From an uncultured Acidimicrobiales bacterium (lineage in GTDB: Bacteria > Actinomycetota > Acidimicrobiia > Acidimicrobiales > CADCSY01), in contig CADCSY010000074.1 of the NCBI GenBank assembly GCA_902805555.1, positions 1 through 56,502 on the forward strand: a DNA stretch of 56,502 bases, read 5' to 3'. Both the position numbers and the translations under genes were made by a program. Positions 1 through 10,724 of the stretch are shown piece after piece. The notes under the pieces were generated by a model, which ran no database searches, was not told where the DNA came from, and saw nothing but the letters and a program-made list of their open reading frames with translations. Numbering within the stretch: position 1 is the first letter of the stretch; the number at the start of each line of letters is the position of its first letter.

Positions 1-696
1 CGCAGCGTCGAGCTGAAGCGAGCCGTCCGTGAGGCGGCCCGTGCCCGGGACCGCTTCATCCGGGCCAACCTCCGCCTGGTGGTCAGCATCGCCCGGCGCT
101 ACCCCCTGCCCCCCGGCATGGATCTGCTCGACCTCGTGCAGGAGGGCAACCTCGGCCTCGAGCACGCCGTCGAGAAGTTCGACTGGCGCAAGGGCTTCAA
201 GTTCTCGACCTACGCCACGTTCTGGATCCGCCAGGCGATCGGGCGGGCCCTCGACCAGAAGGCCAACCTCGTCCGCCTCCCGAGCGAGCGCTCGGCGCAG
301 CTGCGGGCGGCCCTCCGGGCCGTCTCCGGCGAGGGCGACGACCTCGATCCCGAGCTCGCCAACCTGCACCGCCTGGCCACCCCGACGAGCCTCGACCGGA
401 CCGTCGGCGACGACGGCGAGCAGGAGCTCGTCGACCTCCTCCCCGACCAGGTGCCGGGGCCGGAGCAGCTCGTGGTCGACCAGATGCAGGAGGAGCTCGT
501 CACGGGCCTCCTCGACCGCCTCGAGCCCCGGGCCAAGCTCGCCGTCGAGCACCGGTTCGGCCTCGCCGACGGCCAGAAGCACAGCTTCCGCGAGGTCGGC
601 GACGTGCTCGGCGTCACCGCCGAGGCGGCCCGCAGGATCGTGAAGCGGGCCGTCGACGAGCTGAAGCTCGACGTCGAGGCGATCGCCGCAGCGTGA
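1..696 (+). CDS. Sigma-70 family RNA polymerase sigma factor, 3' part
   Basis: The 5' end lies outside the window; 231 codons remain and end at a TGA. Region 2 is clear: the visible part opens with [17 protein letters not shown], then [18 protein letters not shown] and [19 protein letters not shown], which cover core binding and -10 recognition. A short region 3 follows, then region 4 with the helix-turn-helix [20 protein letters not shown] near the C-terminus. The full region 2-to-4 layout and the absence of an ECF-like short linker point to a group 2 (SigA/SigB-like) factor rather than an ECF factor. Which promoters it serves cannot be told. A strong hairpin follows the stop at 741-770, so the gene probably ends its own transcript. 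Confidence 0.93.
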   Translation, partial: RSVELKRAVREAARARDRFIRANLRLVVSIARRYPLPPGMDLLDLVQEGNLGLEHAVEKFDWRKGFKFSTYATFWIRQAIGRALDQKANLVRLPSERSAQLRAALRAVSGEGDDLDPELANLHRLATPTSLDRTVGDDGEQELVDLLPDQVPGPEQLVVDQMQEELVTGLLDRLEPRAKLAVEHRFGLADGQKHSFREVGDVLGVTAEAARRIVKRAVDELKLDVEAIAAA

Positions 697-740
697 CGTC
701 GCCGCCCCGTGCGGCGGCCCGAACCCCCACCCGACCCCCT

Positions 741-770
741 CGCCCGACCGCCGTCCTCGGTGGTCGGGCG
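741..770 (+). terminator. Hairpin after the sigma factor gene
   Basis: A 12-bp stem (741-752 with 759-770, one G-T pair) closes a 6-nt loop 45 bp after the sigma factor stop. No run of T follows, which is usual for terminators in very GC-rich actinobacteria. The role as a terminator is inferred from position and stem strength. Confidence 0.6.
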
Positions 771-836
771 TCGTTCGTCCGGGCGGGACCTGCAAGGCCT
801 TTGCCAGGAACACCCGATCTGGAGGACGCTTAGGAG

Positions 837-2186
837 ATGGCCCAGCACTGGACCCCCTCGACGTGGCAGGAGCGGCCCTCCGTCCAGCAGCCCACCTGGC
901 CCGACACCGCCGCCCTCGACCAGGTGCTGAAGGAGCTGTCGACCTACCCGCCGCTCGTGTTCGCCGGTGAGGCCCGGGCGCTCACGTCGGCCCTCGGCGG
1001 CGTGGCCGCAGGCAAGGCCTTCCTCGTCCAGGCCGGGGACTGCGCCGAGTCGTTCGAGTCGTTCTCCGCCGACGCGATCCGGGACAAGCTGCGGGTGATC
1101 CTGCAGATGGCGGTCGTGCTGACGTACAGCTCGGGTGTCCCCGTCCTCAAGGTGGGCCGCATCGCCGGGCAGTTCGCCAAGCCCCGCTCCTCCGACACCG
1201 AGGTGGTCGACGGGCTGACCCTCCCCTCGTTCCGCGGGCACATGGTGAACGACAGCGGCACGACCGACGAGGCCCGCCAGCCCGACCCGACCCGCCTCCT
1301 CACCGCCTACCACCAGTCGGCCTCCACCCTGAACCTGCTGCGGGCCTTCACCAAGGGCGGCTTCGCCGACCTCTCACGGGTCCACGCCTGGAACCAGGAG
1401 TTCGTCGCCTCCTCGAAGGAGGGCAGGCGCTACGAGGCCATCGCCGACGGCATCGACCGCGCCATGCGGTTCATGGAGGCGTGCGGGATCGACCTCGGCG
1501 CCGAGGCCCGCCTGCACCAGGTCGAGTTCTGGACGAGCCACGAGGCCCTCATCCTCGGCTACGAGCAGGCCCTCACCCGCGAGGACTCCCTCACCGGTGA
1601 CTGGTACGACTGCTCGGCCCACATGCTCTGGATCGGCGAGCGCACCCGTGCCCTCGACGGCGCCCACGTGGAGTTCCTCTCCGGCGTCGGCAACCCGCTC
1701 GGCTGCAAGGTGGGCCCCAGGGCCACCGCCGACGAGGTGCTCGGCCTGTGCGAGCGCCTCAACCCCGAGCGGGTCCCGGGGCGGCTCACGCTCATCACCC
1801 GCATGGGCGCCGACGCCATCGAGGACGGCCTGCGCCCGCTGCTCCGGGCGGTGACCGACGCCGGCCATCCAGTGGTGTGGGCCTGCGATCCCATGCACGG
1901 CAACACCTACACCGCGCCGAGCGGCCGCAAGACCCGCCACCTCGACGCCGTCCTGGCCGAGATCAAGGGCTTCTTCGACGCTCACAGGGCCGAGGGCACC
2001 TGGCCAGGTGGCGTCCACGTCGAGCTGACCGGCGACGACGTCACCGAGTGCCTGGGGGGTGCCGAGGAGATCCTCGACGCCGACCTGTCGTCCCGCTACG
2101 AGACGATGTGCGACCCCCGCCTGAACGCCCGTCAGAGCCTCGACCTCGCGTTCCGGGTGGCCGAGCTCCTGGCCGCCTCGCGGTAG
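837..2186 (+). CDS. aroG: Class II 3-deoxy-7-phosphoheptulonate (DAHP) synthase
   Basis: 449 aa. It condenses phosphoenolpyruvate with erythrose 4-phosphate, the first step of the shikimate pathway. The class II (plant/actinobacterial) type is evident from the N-terminal WTPSTWQERPSVQQPTWPD, the metal-site segment VQAGDCAESFESF with its Cys, VLKVGRIAGQFAKPRS, the GHMVNDSG segment, and the late VVWACDPMHGNTY block. Length matches the family (about 450-470 aa). The ATG at 837 is preceded by GGAGG (821-825) and a closer AGGAG (832-836). It stands alone between the sigma factor terminator and the sulfite reductase promoter; no other aro gene is visible in the window. Confidence 0.96.
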   Translation: MAQHWTPSTWQERPSVQQPTWPDTAALDQVLKELSTYPPLVFAGEARALTSALGGVAAGKAFLVQAGDCAESFESFSADAIRDKLRVILQMAVVLTYSSGVPVLKVGRIAGQFAKPRSSDTEVVDGLTLPSFRGHMVNDSGTTDEARQPDPTRLLTAYHQSASTLNLLRAFTKGGFADLSRVHAWNQEFVASSKEGRRYEAIADGIDRAMRFMEACGIDLGAEARLHQVEFWTSHEALILGYEQALTREDSLTGDWYDCSAHMLWIGERTRALDGAHVEFLSGVGNPLGCKVGPRATADEVLGLCERLNPERVPGRLTLITRMGADAIEDGLRPLLRAVTDAGHPVVWACDPMHGNTYTAPSGRKTRHLDAVLAEIKGFFDAHRAEGTWPGGVHVELTGDDVTECLGGAEEILDADLSSRYETMCDPRLNARQSLDLAFRVAELLAASR

Positions 2187-2224
2187 CGCCGACCCCCACG
2201 CGCAGGCCCGGCCCGATAGCCGAG

Positions 2225-2259
2225 ATAGTCGATCGGAATAGTCGGCTTTGGGCTAGGGT
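2225..2259 (+). promoter_or_regulatory. Candidate promoter/operator of the sulfite reductase gene
   Basis: Two direct copies of ATAGTCG (2225-2231 and 2238-2244), 13 bp apart, lie just upstream of a -10-like TAGGGT (2254-2259). A leader of about 40 nt would run to the ATG at 2305. The A/T-rich patch is conspicuous in this GC-rich DNA. Direct repeats on one helix face would suit a regulator of sulfur or iron-sulfur genes, but no regulator is identified. Confidence 0.4.
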
Positions 2260-2304
2260 TCTCCTCGAACGCATGCACTCGCGCGCTGCCAAGGGGACCC
2301 GTCC

Positions 2305-4074
<1,770 letters not shown>

Positions 4075-4077
<3 letters not shown>

Positions 4078-4188
4078 GCGAGCGCAGCGAAGCGTGGCCC
4101 GAGCGGCCCGGCCGCAGGCTAGGAGCGGATGACCTGAGCGAGCGCAGCGAAGCGTGGCCCGAGCGGCCCGGCCGCAGGCCAGGAGCGG
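4075..4188 (+). repeat. 60-bp tandem duplication carrying a ribosome-binding site
   Basis: Two head-to-tail copies with an exact period of 60 bp: 4075-4134 and 4135-4188. The shared 54 bp differ at one base (T4120 versus C4180). Each copy starts at TGAGCGAGCG and ends in AGGAGCGG. In copy 2 this AGGAG is the Shine-Dalgarno of cysH (ATG 4193). In copy 1 the same AGGAG is followed by a decoy ATG-ACC-TGA (4129-4137), a two-codon reading frame whose stop is the first base triplet of copy 2. Confidence 0.9.
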
Positions 4189-4192
4189 CGTC

Positions 4193-4978
4193 ATGAGCAC
4201 CGAGCTGCACCTCACCGGGGGCGTCGCCCACCGGACGCACCCCGAGCCGGTCCGGCCGGCGTCGGCACCCCGTCCGGTCGGGCTCTCGGGGACGGGGGTG
4301 CGCATCGCCAGCCGCCCGACGCCGCGGTTCACCGACGACGAGCTGGCCGCACTCGACGCCCGCTACACGAACAGCCCGGCGAGCACGATCATCCGGTGGG
4401 CGGTCGACACCTTCGGCGATCGGCTGTGCCTGACGTCGTCCATGCAGGACACGGTGCTCATCGACCTGGCGGTGAAGGCCGACCCCGGCATCGAGGTCGT
4501 CTTCCTCGACACCGGCTACCACTTCCCCGAGACCCTCGAGACCGCTGCCCGGGTCAAGGAGCGCTACGACCTCAACCTCGTGGTCCCGCCCGCACCGCTG
4601 CCCCTCGACGACCAGTGGATGGACGACCCTGACGGCTGCTGCGCAGCCCGCAAGGTGGCGCCACTGGAGCGGGCGCTGGCGGGCAGGGCGGCGTGGCTCT
4701 CGGGGCTGCGTCGGGCCGAGACGGCCGCCCGGGCCACTGCACCGGTCATCTCCCGGGACAAGCGGGGCATGGTGAAGGTGAACCCCGTCGCCGGCTGGTC
4801 AGACGCCGACGTGGCCGGCTACGTGGCCGACCACGACCTCATCGCCAACCCGCTCCTCAGCCAGGGGTACCCCTCGATCGGGTGCTGGCCCTGCACCCGC
4901 AAGGTGGCCGAAGGCGAAGACGCCAGGGCCGGGCGCTGGACAGGCTTCGCCAAGACCGAGTGCGGCCTGCACGAGTAA
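4193..4978 (+). CDS. cysH: Adenylyl-sulfate (APS) reductase, assimilatory
   Basis: 261 aa. It reduces activated sulfate to sulfite for the reductase encoded just upstream. The PAPS-reductase fold is shown by the LTSSMQDTVLIDL loop and DTGYHFPET. The 4Fe-4S cysteine set typical of APS-using enzymes is complete: the C149-C150 pair before ARKVAPL, then C231 and C234 in GCWPC. The catalytic ECGLH motif (C257) is at the C-terminus. PAPS-specific enzymes lack the CC..CxxC set, so APS is the likely substrate. The ATG at 4193 is chosen for its AGGAG at 4181-4185; an upstream in-frame ATG at 4154 lies inside the repeat and has no such site. ATP sulfurylase genes are not in the window. Confidence 0.95.
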   Translation: MSTELHLTGGVAHRTHPEPVRPASAPRPVGLSGTGVRIASRPTPRFTDDELAALDARYTNSPASTIIRWAVDTFGDRLCLTSSMQDTVLIDLAVKADPGIEVVFLDTGYHFPETLETAARVKERYDLNLVVPPAPLPLDDQWMDDPDGCCAARKVAPLERALAGRAAWLSGLRRAETAARATAPVISRDKRGMVKVNPVAGWSDADVAGYVADHDLIANPLLSQGYPSIGCWPCTRKVAEGEDARAGRWTGFAKTECGLHE

Positions 4979-5063
4979 GCCTGCACAGCTGGTCTGCTGG
5001 AGTCGGCCTCCACGAGCCAGCCTTCGCACCCGGTTGACCCCGCGGCTGCGGTCGGGTCACGAT

Positions 5064-5981
5064 GTGGTCGTGCCGAGAACGACCGTGCACGGCGCGACCG
5101 CGGCACGGGCGGGCGGGAGCGCCGCCATCCCCACCCGTGTCCTCGTGCTCGGGATGGCCCACGACGACGGCACGATCCACGTGGAAGAGGTCCTGCCCGT
5201 GGCCGATGCGTGCGGCCAGTCGCCGGAGCAGGTCAGGTCGTGCCTGCGCCGCCTCGTCGCCGAAGGCCACTTCACCCGCGCCGGGAGCGGGCGGGACGCC
5301 GTCTACGAGGCGACGGAGCACGGCGCTGCCGAGCTCGCCGCCGGGGTCGAGCGGACCCGTCGGGCGTACACCCAGGACGCCGCCGGGCGGGGCTGGGACG
5401 GCCGTTGGCGCCTCGCCGCCTTCGCCGTGCCCGAGGCGCAACGGTCGGCGCGCGATGCCTTCCGCGACCGGCTCCTGGACCTGGGCGGGGCGGCCATCCA
5501 GGGCGGCCTCTACGTGTCCCCCCACCCGTGGGACGCCGACGTGCGCCGGGAGGCGCTCCGGCTCGGGGTCAGCGCCCACCTCACGCTCTCGAGCACGGAC
5601 GACCTCGAGGTCGCAGGCGTGCGCAGCAGCCGGGAGCTGGCGGCCCGCCTCTGGCCGCTCGACGAGGTGGCGGCCCGCTACGAGGCGTTCGTCGCCCAGC
5701 ACCGCCAGGTCCCGTCCTCGCTCGAGTCGCTCAAGGCCTCCAGGGGGCGGTTGCCCGACGCCGAGTTCCTGCCGCTCGCCCTGGCCATGGGGGTCGCCTA
5801 CGGCCGGGCGTCGTCCATCGACCCCCACCTGCCGCCCGAGCTCCTCCCCCGCCCGTGGCCGGGCCGCACCGCCCGCGACATCGTGGTCCGCAGCCGGCGC
5901 CTGGCGCTCCTGCTGCGCGTCGGCGCAGACCGGCCGGCGCTGTTCTCCCTCTTCGACGGCGCCGTCCAGGCCGTCCGCTGA
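5064..5981 (+). CDS. PaaX family transcriptional regulator
   Basis: About 305 aa. An N-terminal winged helix-turn-helix (roughly residues 20-80, including SCLRRLVAEGHFTRAGSGRDAVYEA) is followed by the PaaX central domain with WDGRWRLAAFAVPE and GGLYVSPHPWDADV, and a PaaX-C-like helical end. Family members repress aromatic (phenylacetyl-CoA) catabolism genes and respond to an acyl-CoA ligand. No paa gene lies nearby, so the target here is unknown; the formaldehyde-dehydrogenase gene 150 bp downstream is a candidate by position only. The start is uncertain: TTG 5034, GTG 5064 and GTG 5070 are all in frame and none has a clear Shine-Dalgarno. Confidence 0.8.
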   Translation: MVVPRTTVHGATAARAGGSAAIPTRVLVLGMAHDDGTIHVEEVLPVADACGQSPEQVRSCLRRLVAEGHFTRAGSGRDAVYEATEHGAAELAAGVERTRRAYTQDAAGRGWDGRWRLAAFAVPEAQRSARDAFRDRLLDLGGAAIQGGLYVSPHPWDADVRREALRLGVSAHLTLSSTDDLEVAGVRSSRELAARLWPLDEVAARYEAFVAQHRQVPSSLESLKASRGRLPDAEFLPLALAMGVAYGRASSIDPHLPPELLPRPWPGRTARDIVVRSRRLALLLRVGADRPALFSLFDGAVQAVR

Positions 5982-6131
5982 CGGCTGCTCGCACCCCGAC
6001 GCGCACGACCAGCAGCCACCGGATCCCCCTCGGCGAGGCCCTCCTGGGCGACCCGGCCGAATGACCCGTCGACCACGGCGCCCCCCGCAGGCGCCGGCGA
6101 CCGTCGGCGAGGCGTGGGCTACAAAGGTCCG

Positions 6132-7226
6132 ATGCCCACTCCGAACGCTCGCGGTGTCGTCGCACGGGAGCGGGGCGCGCCCGTCACCCTGGAGGACATC
6201 GTCGTGCCCGACCCGGGCCCGGGTGAGGCCGTGGTGCGCATCGAGGCCTGCGGGGTGTGCCACACCGACCTCCACTACCGGGAGGGCGCCATCAACGACG
6301 AGTTCCCCTTCCTCCTCGGCCACGAGGCGGCCGGGGTGGTCGAGGCCCTCGGTCAGGACCGACGGGCCGGGGACCTCCAGGTGGGGGACGACGTCGTGCT
6401 GGCGTGGCGGGCACCGTGCGGCAGCTGCCGGTCGTGCCTCCGTGGTCGTCCGTGGTACTGCTTCGACAGCCGCAACGCCGACCAGCAGATGACGCTGGCT
6501 GACGGGACGCCGCTCTCGCCGGCCCTCGGGATCGGCGCCTTCGCCGACCGCACGCTCGTGTCCGCCGCCCAGTGCGTCAAGGTCGACCCGAGGGTGGCAC
6601 CCGAGGTCGCCGGCCTCGTCGGGTGCGGGATCATGGCGGGCATCGGGGCCGCCATCAACACCGGAGGGGTCACGAGAGGTGACACCGTCGCCGTCTTCGG
6701 GTGCGGCGGTGTGGGCGACGCGGCCATCGCAGGCGCCAGGTTGGCGGGGGCCCGGACGATCATCGCCGTCGACCTCGACGACCGGAAGCTGGAGTGGGCT
6801 CGTGGCTTCGGCGCCACCCACACCGTCAACGCGGGCAGCGAGGATCCCGTCGAGCGCATCCGGGAGCTGACCGGCGGGTTCGGGGTCGACGTCGCCATCG
6901 AGGCCGTCGGCAGGCCCGACACCTTCACGCAGGCGTTCCTGGCCCGTGACCTCGCCGGCACGGTGGTGGTGGTGGGCGTCCCCGACCCGACGATGAAGGT
7001 CGAGCTGTCGATGATCGAGCTGTTCGGCCGGGGAGGCGCGGTGAAGCCGTCGTGGTACGGCGACTGCCTCCCGACCCGCGACTTCCCGATGGTCATCGAC
7101 GCCCACCTCTCGGGTCGGCTCGACCTCGGCCCCTTCGTCACCGAGACGATCGGCCTGGATTCGGTCGAGGAGGCGTTCGCCGCGATGGGCCGGGGAGACG
7201 TCCTCCGCTCGGTGGTCGTGCTGTGA
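6132..7226 (+). CDS. mscR: S-(hydroxymethyl)mycothiol dehydrogenase-like zinc alcohol dehydrogenase
   Basis: 364 aa, NAD-dependent medium-chain dehydrogenase. The catalytic zinc site is visible as [11 protein letters not shown] and LGHEAAG. The structural zinc cysteines are in [17 protein letters not shown], and the Rossmann fold in [14 protein letters not shown]. The long C-terminal match ([13 protein letters not shown]) and the tandem MBL hydrolase are typical of the mycothiol-dependent formaldehyde dehydrogenases of actinobacteria, which oxidise the formaldehyde-mycothiol adduct to the formyl thioester. The start ATG 6132 has AAAGG just upstream; a GTG at 6114 is also in frame. Its stop overlaps the next start (GTGA), so the two are coupled. 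Mycothiol as the real substrate is inferred. Confidence 0.88.
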   Translation: MPTPNARGVVARERGAPVTLEDIVVPDPGPGEAVVRIEACGVCHTDLHYREGAINDEFPFLLGHEAAGVVEALGQDRRAGDLQVGDDVVLAWRAPCGSCRSCLRGRPWYCFDSRNADQQMTLADGTPLSPALGIGAFADRTLVSAAQCVKVDPRVAPEVAGLVGCGIMAGIGAAINTGGVTRGDTVAVFGCGGVGDAAIAGARLAGARTIIAVDLDDRKLEWARGFGATHTVNAGSEDPVERIRELTGGFGVDVAIEAVGRPDTFTQAFLARDLAGTVVVVGVPDPTMKVELSMIELFGRGGAVKPSWYGDCLPTRDFPMVIDAHLSGRLDLGPFVTETIGLDSVEEAFAAMGRGDVLRSVVVL

Positions 7227-7852
7227 CGACGCCCAGGGTCGAGCACCTGATCACCGAGGGCACCTTCTCGCTGGACGGCGGGGACTTCGAGGTCGAGAAC
7301 AACATCTGGCTCTTCGGCGACGACGACGAGGTGGTGGTCGTCGACGCCGCGCACCACCACGAGCCGATCGTGGAGGCGGTGGCCGGCCGGAAGGTGATCG
7401 CCATCGTGTGCACCCACGGGCACAACGACCACGTCAACGCCGCGCCGGCCCTCGCCGACGCGGTGGGCGCGCCCATCGCCCTCCACCCGGACGACCGGAT
7501 GCTGTGGGACGTCGTCCACCCGGACCGGGCGCCCGACCGCTCTCTGGCGGACGGGGACGTCCTGCGGGTGGCGGGCACCGACCTGCGGGTCCTGCACACC
7601 CCCGGCCACTCCCCCGGCGGCGTCTGCCTCCACGACGGGGCCACCACCTTGTTCTCGGGTGACACGCTCTTCGCCGGCGGCCCCGGGGCCACCGGGCGCT
7701 CCTTCTCGGACTTCCCAACGATCATCGACTCGATCCGGGACCGCCTCCTCGTGCTCCCACCGGACACCGTGGTGCACACCGGCCACGGCCCGACGACGAC
7801 CATCGGCGAGGAGGCCCCGGACCTGACCGCCTGGATCGCCCGGGGCCACTGA
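7223..7852 (+). CDS. Metallo-beta-lactamase-fold hydrolase, partner of mscR
   Basis: 209 aa. The binuclear-metal motif THGHNDHVN, the later [16 protein letters not shown] and HTGHGPTT histidine/aspartate ligands are all present, so the enzyme should be active. It belongs to the glyoxalase-II-like branch. The gene starts at GTG 7223 inside the stop of mscR, a 4-bp overlap implying translational coupling. From this pairing I infer hydrolysis of a mycothiol thioester, such as formyl-mycothiol, to release formate and mycothiol. No biochemical assignment can be read from the sequence alone. Confidence 0.88.
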   Translation: MTTPRVEHLITEGTFSLDGGDFEVENNIWLFGDDDEVVVVDAAHHHEPIVEAVAGRKVIAIVCTHGHNDHVNAAPALADAVGAPIALHPDDRMLWDVVHPDRAPDRSLADGDVLRVAGTDLRVLHTPGHSPGGVCLHDGATTLFSGDTLFAGGPGATGRSFSDFPTIIDSIRDRLLVLPPDTVVHTGHGPTTTIGEEAPDLTAWIARGH

Positions 7853-7898
7853 CCGGGGCTCCCCCGAGCGGGCAGTTCGTCCGGGGTTCACCTGCTGG

Positions 7899-7904
7899 CT
7901 ACCA
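7899..7904 (+). promoter_or_regulatory. Candidate -10 box of the secreted hydrolase gene
   Basis: TACCAT in the 196-bp gap before the hydrolase start at 8049. It would give a leader of about 140 nt. No clear -35 is visible. Weak evidence. Confidence 0.25.
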
Positions 7905-8048
7905 TCTGCCGGCACCGCCGACCGCCACCGTCGCGCCCCGTGCCGCAGGGCCGATCCAGTGGAGCGGCACCGACACCCCCGAGCAGCTGCGCCGCCCGTG
8001 CTCGCCGACGAGACCCACCTCTCCTCCGACCGAAGACAGGACGTCCAC

Positions 8049-9044
8049 ATGAACGGCCAGCACCAGCTCGTGCGCCGCAACCGCATCGCCGCCCTCTTCG
8101 TGGTAATGGTCCTCGGGCTCGTCGTCGCCCTCCCGACCACCGCCGACGCCAAGGGCCGAGATCGCGGCAAGGTCGGCGTCTGCCACCGCTCCTCCGCCGG
8201 TGGCACGGTCTTCCTCCAGGTGTCGAAGCGGGCAGAGCGGGCCCACGCCCGCCACGGTGACGTCACCGGCGTGACGTCGGCCGCCGAGTGCGACACCGCC
8301 GCCGAGCCGACCCCTCCCGGCCGGTACCTGCAGGAGGTGTTCCCGCAGGTCTCGGTGGAGCGGGACCTCCAGTACGGCGAGGCGCCCGACGAGAACGGCG
8401 TCGCCGAACGCCTGCTGCTCGACCTGTACCAGCCCCTCGGGGACACCCAGGCGCGGCGTCCGGCCATCGTGTGGGTCCACGGCGGCGGCTTCAGCGGCGG
8501 CAACCGCAGCCTCGAGGCGGGCAACGCAGAGAGCTTCGCGAGGCGCGGCTACGTGACCGTCTCCATCAGCTACCGCCTCCGGAGCGGCAACATCGGCCAG
8601 GCCATCGCCGACGCCCAGCACGACGCCCAGGCTGCGGTCCGCTGGCTCCGCAGCAACGCCGACCGGTACGGCATCGACGCCGACCGGATCGCCATCGGGG
8701 GCACCTCCGCCGGCGCCATCACCGCCCTGCTCGTCGGCAACCACAGCGAGGACCCCGGCACCAGCGGCAACCCCGGCTTCCGGTCCGACGTCCAGGCGTC
8801 GGTGTCGATCTCCGGCTTCGGCGGCTACTACAGCCCGGGCGACGCACCCGCGATCCTGTTCCACGGGACCGCCGACCCCGTCCTCCCCTACCCGCTGGCC
8901 GTCTCGACCTGCGACGAGATCCGTCGTGCCGGCAACGTGTGCGAGCTCCACACCTACGAGGGCGCCGGCCACATCCTCTACGTGTCCCACCGCGAGGACG
9001 TCCAGGCGAAGATCGCCGAGTTCCTCCACCGCCAGCTCTTCTGA
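8049..9044 (+). CDS. Secreted alpha/beta hydrolase (esterase/lipase type) with N-terminal CH..HxxHGD..C segment
   Basis: 331 aa. A signal peptide (positive RRNR, hydrophobic core residues about 13-30, TADA cleavage region) sends it out of the cell. Residues 41-85 hold a Cys/His-rich segment: C45-H46, H66, H69 in HARHGD, and C81. After a short linker comes an alpha/beta hydrolase with the oxyanion segment WVHGGGF, nucleophile Ser220 in GGTSAG, an Asp in HGTADPVLPY, and the catalytic His in YEGAGH. This is the carboxylesterase/BD-FAE-like fold; the substrate is unknown. The ATG at 8049 is preceded by AGGA. The next 490 bp hold no clear gene, so it appears monocistronic. Confidence 0.85.
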   Translation: MNGQHQLVRRNRIAALFVVMVLGLVVALPTTADAKGRDRGKVGVCHRSSAGGTVFLQVSKRAERAHARHGDVTGVTSAAECDTAAEPTPPGRYLQEVFPQVSVERDLQYGEAPDENGVAERLLLDLYQPLGDTQARRPAIVWVHGGGFSGGNRSLEAGNAESFARRGYVTVSISYRLRSGNIGQAIADAQHDAQAAVRWLRSNADRYGIDADRIAIGGTSAGAITALLVGNHSEDPGTSGNPGFRSDVQASVSISGFGGYYSPGDAPAILFHGTADPVLPYPLAVSTCDEIRRAGNVCELHTYEGAGHILYVSHREDVQAKIAEFLHRQLF

Positions 9045-9537
9045 GCGCGAGGCGCCCCGGCCGTCGCAGAGCCATCGCAACGGCCGTCACCCTCACGCGG
9101 CTCCGCCGCCCCCGGTCCCCTCGCAGGGAGTCGTGGCGCCGCTCTGGGGTGCCGCGCCCCGAGCGGAGCGGTCTGTCAGCGGGTCGCGGACCAGGAGTCC
9201 CGGGCCTGACGATCGTGCCCGAGCCAGACCCTGGGACCCCCCGGGGTCGCTCCCGCCCAGATGATCGAAGGACCACGGGCGCCCGAGATCGCCGGTGGCC
9301 CGCTTCGCAGCTGCCGGTGCGCTGTCCTCTGCCGGCGCTCCAGCACCGCTCTACGCTGCGGGGGAAGGCGCGCCGGTGCGATCGGGGTCTCGAGGGCGCC
9401 GGTCCCTGGCGGCCGGCGGCGGATCGAGCTCGAGGGGGCCTCTTGCGGATGGGGCAGAAGCCGAGGAACGACACGGACCCCCCGGGTCGCAAGCCTCCGG
9501 ATGTCCGGTCGTGCCGCCCACGGGCGAGGTGCTGGCG
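9045..9537 (+). other. Long intergenic stretch without a recognisable gene
   Basis: About 490 bp between the hydrolase and the lipoprotein gene. All reading frames give Arg/Ser/Pro-rich products without motifs, and third-position bias is weak in every frame. I see no tRNA-like fold or terminator with a long stem. The DNA blends into the atypical composition of the following lipoprotein gene and may be a decayed or acquired segment. Confidence 0.5.
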
Positions 9538-10554
9538 TTGACGAGGTCGCCCCGACGAGGCCGCAGGTCGGTGGTCGGCACCTTGCGTCGGGCGATCGCA
9601 GGCGTCGGGCTGCTCTCGCTGCTGGCGTCATGTGACGATCCACCTCTGTTTCCCAACCACGAGGTGTGCGACCAGCAGCCCGGCGCGCCAGCGGACGATG
9701 TGGCCGACTTCCCCCGCTTCCCCGGCGACGGCGCCCAATCGGTCCCCTTGCCGGACGGCCGCGTCCTGTGGCTGCTGGGCGATTCGATCCTCGGGGACGG
9801 CAAGTTCGTCCACAACCTCGCGTACGTCCAGACGGGTGCCTGCTTCCGGCCGCTCGCCGGCCCGGACCGCACCGAGTGGATCCCGAGTCGCAGCGGTCAC
9901 TTCTACTGGCCGACGGACGCCGTCGTGGAGCAAGACGTGGTGCGTGTGTATGCCCTCGAGGTGGGGCCCAACACGTCGGTGGACGGCGGGGCCTTCGACT
10001 TCGCCGTGGTGGACGTGGACGTCGCCATCCTCCGTCTTCCAGACCTGACGCTCCTGCGGATGGAGGAGACGCCAGCGACGGCCGATCCGATCTACGGGGC
10101 GATGGCCGAGGGGCAGTACGTCTACGGCACTCGCTACGACCCAGCCCACGTCGGTCACTCCATCTTCGTTGCGAGAACCGGTTCGCCTTGGACGTACTGG
10201 AACGGGGTGACCTGGGACCCCGACCCCGCGGCGGCAGCTCCGATCATCACCGGCGCCGACGCTGGCGGGTCGATCGACAGAGCCACTGGTCAGTACCGGA
10301 TCACAGCCAAGGTCAACTCCATCTTCAGCTCCGAGATCGCCCAGTGGACGTCCCCGAACCCTGCGGGCCCGTGGACGAAGAAGGTGATCGCGTCGGTGCC
10401 GCTCCACAACCAGGACGAGTTCTCGTACTTCGCCACCTCTCACCCAGAGCAGCGGTTGGGGAGCGGTCAGCTACTCGTCTCCTGGAACCGCAACACGCGC
10501 ACAACCGGACCTGTCGACTACGGACCGCACTACCTGTCGGTACCAGGTGGCTAG
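9538..10554 (+). CDS. Putative lipoprotein with DUF4185/DUF5005-like beta-propeller domain
   Basis: About 338 aa. An N-terminal hydrophobic stretch (GVGLLSLLAS) ends in a lipobox with C32 (LASC), so the protein is probably a lipid-anchored exported protein. The rest resembles DUF4185-type sugar-binding or glycosidase-like five-bladed folds: VPLPDGRVLWLLGDSILG near the start, GSPWTYWNGVTW in the middle, and SYFATSHPE with LLVSWNRNTR near the end. The start is unsure: TTG 9538 (GAGG 9-10 nt upstream) is chosen, GTG 9529 is equally possible. Codon use is looser than in neighbours (TCT, TTT, GTT and ACA appear), which suggests transfer. Family call is by pattern memory and moderate. Confidence 0.65.
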   Translation: MTRSPRRGRRSVVGTLRRAIAGVGLLSLLASCDDPPLFPNHEVCDQQPGAPADDVADFPRFPGDGAQSVPLPDGRVLWLLGDSILGDGKFVHNLAYVQTGACFRPLAGPDRTEWIPSRSGHFYWPTDAVVEQDVVRVYALEVGPNTSVDGGAFDFAVVDVDVAILRLPDLTLLRMEETPATADPIYGAMAEGQYVYGTRYDPAHVGHSIFVARTGSPWTYWNGVTWDPDPAAAAPIITGADAGGSIDRATGQYRITAKVNSIFSSEIAQWTSPNPAGPWTKKVIASVPLHNQDEFSYFATSHPEQRLGSGQLLVSWNRNTRTTGPVDYGPHYLSVPGG

Positions 10555-10704
10555 AAGGCCGCGTCGATCGTGGTCATGAGGTCGGGACGGTCACAGCGCC
10601 GCCCACGTTCGCCAGCACCCACCTGTCGGACCGGGTGAGCCTGAAGGCGGTCACGGACGGCTCGCACCGGCGGAACCGGGGATCACCCTGACGACCGATG
10701 CGCA

Positions 10705-10724
10705 CCTCATGCCGGCCGATGAGG
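10705..10724. terminator. Short hairpin between convergent genes
   Basis: CCTCAT (10705-10710) pairs with ATGAGG (10719-10724) around a GC-rich 8-nt loop, in the gap between the convergent lipoprotein and ktrA genes. A bidirectional terminator is possible; only 6 bp of stem are seen. Confidence 0.3.

Noticed and set aside
4154-4192. Upstream ATG as the cysH start
   Set aside because: It lies inside the 60-bp repeat unit, and the AGGAG in that unit is correctly spaced only for ATG 4193.
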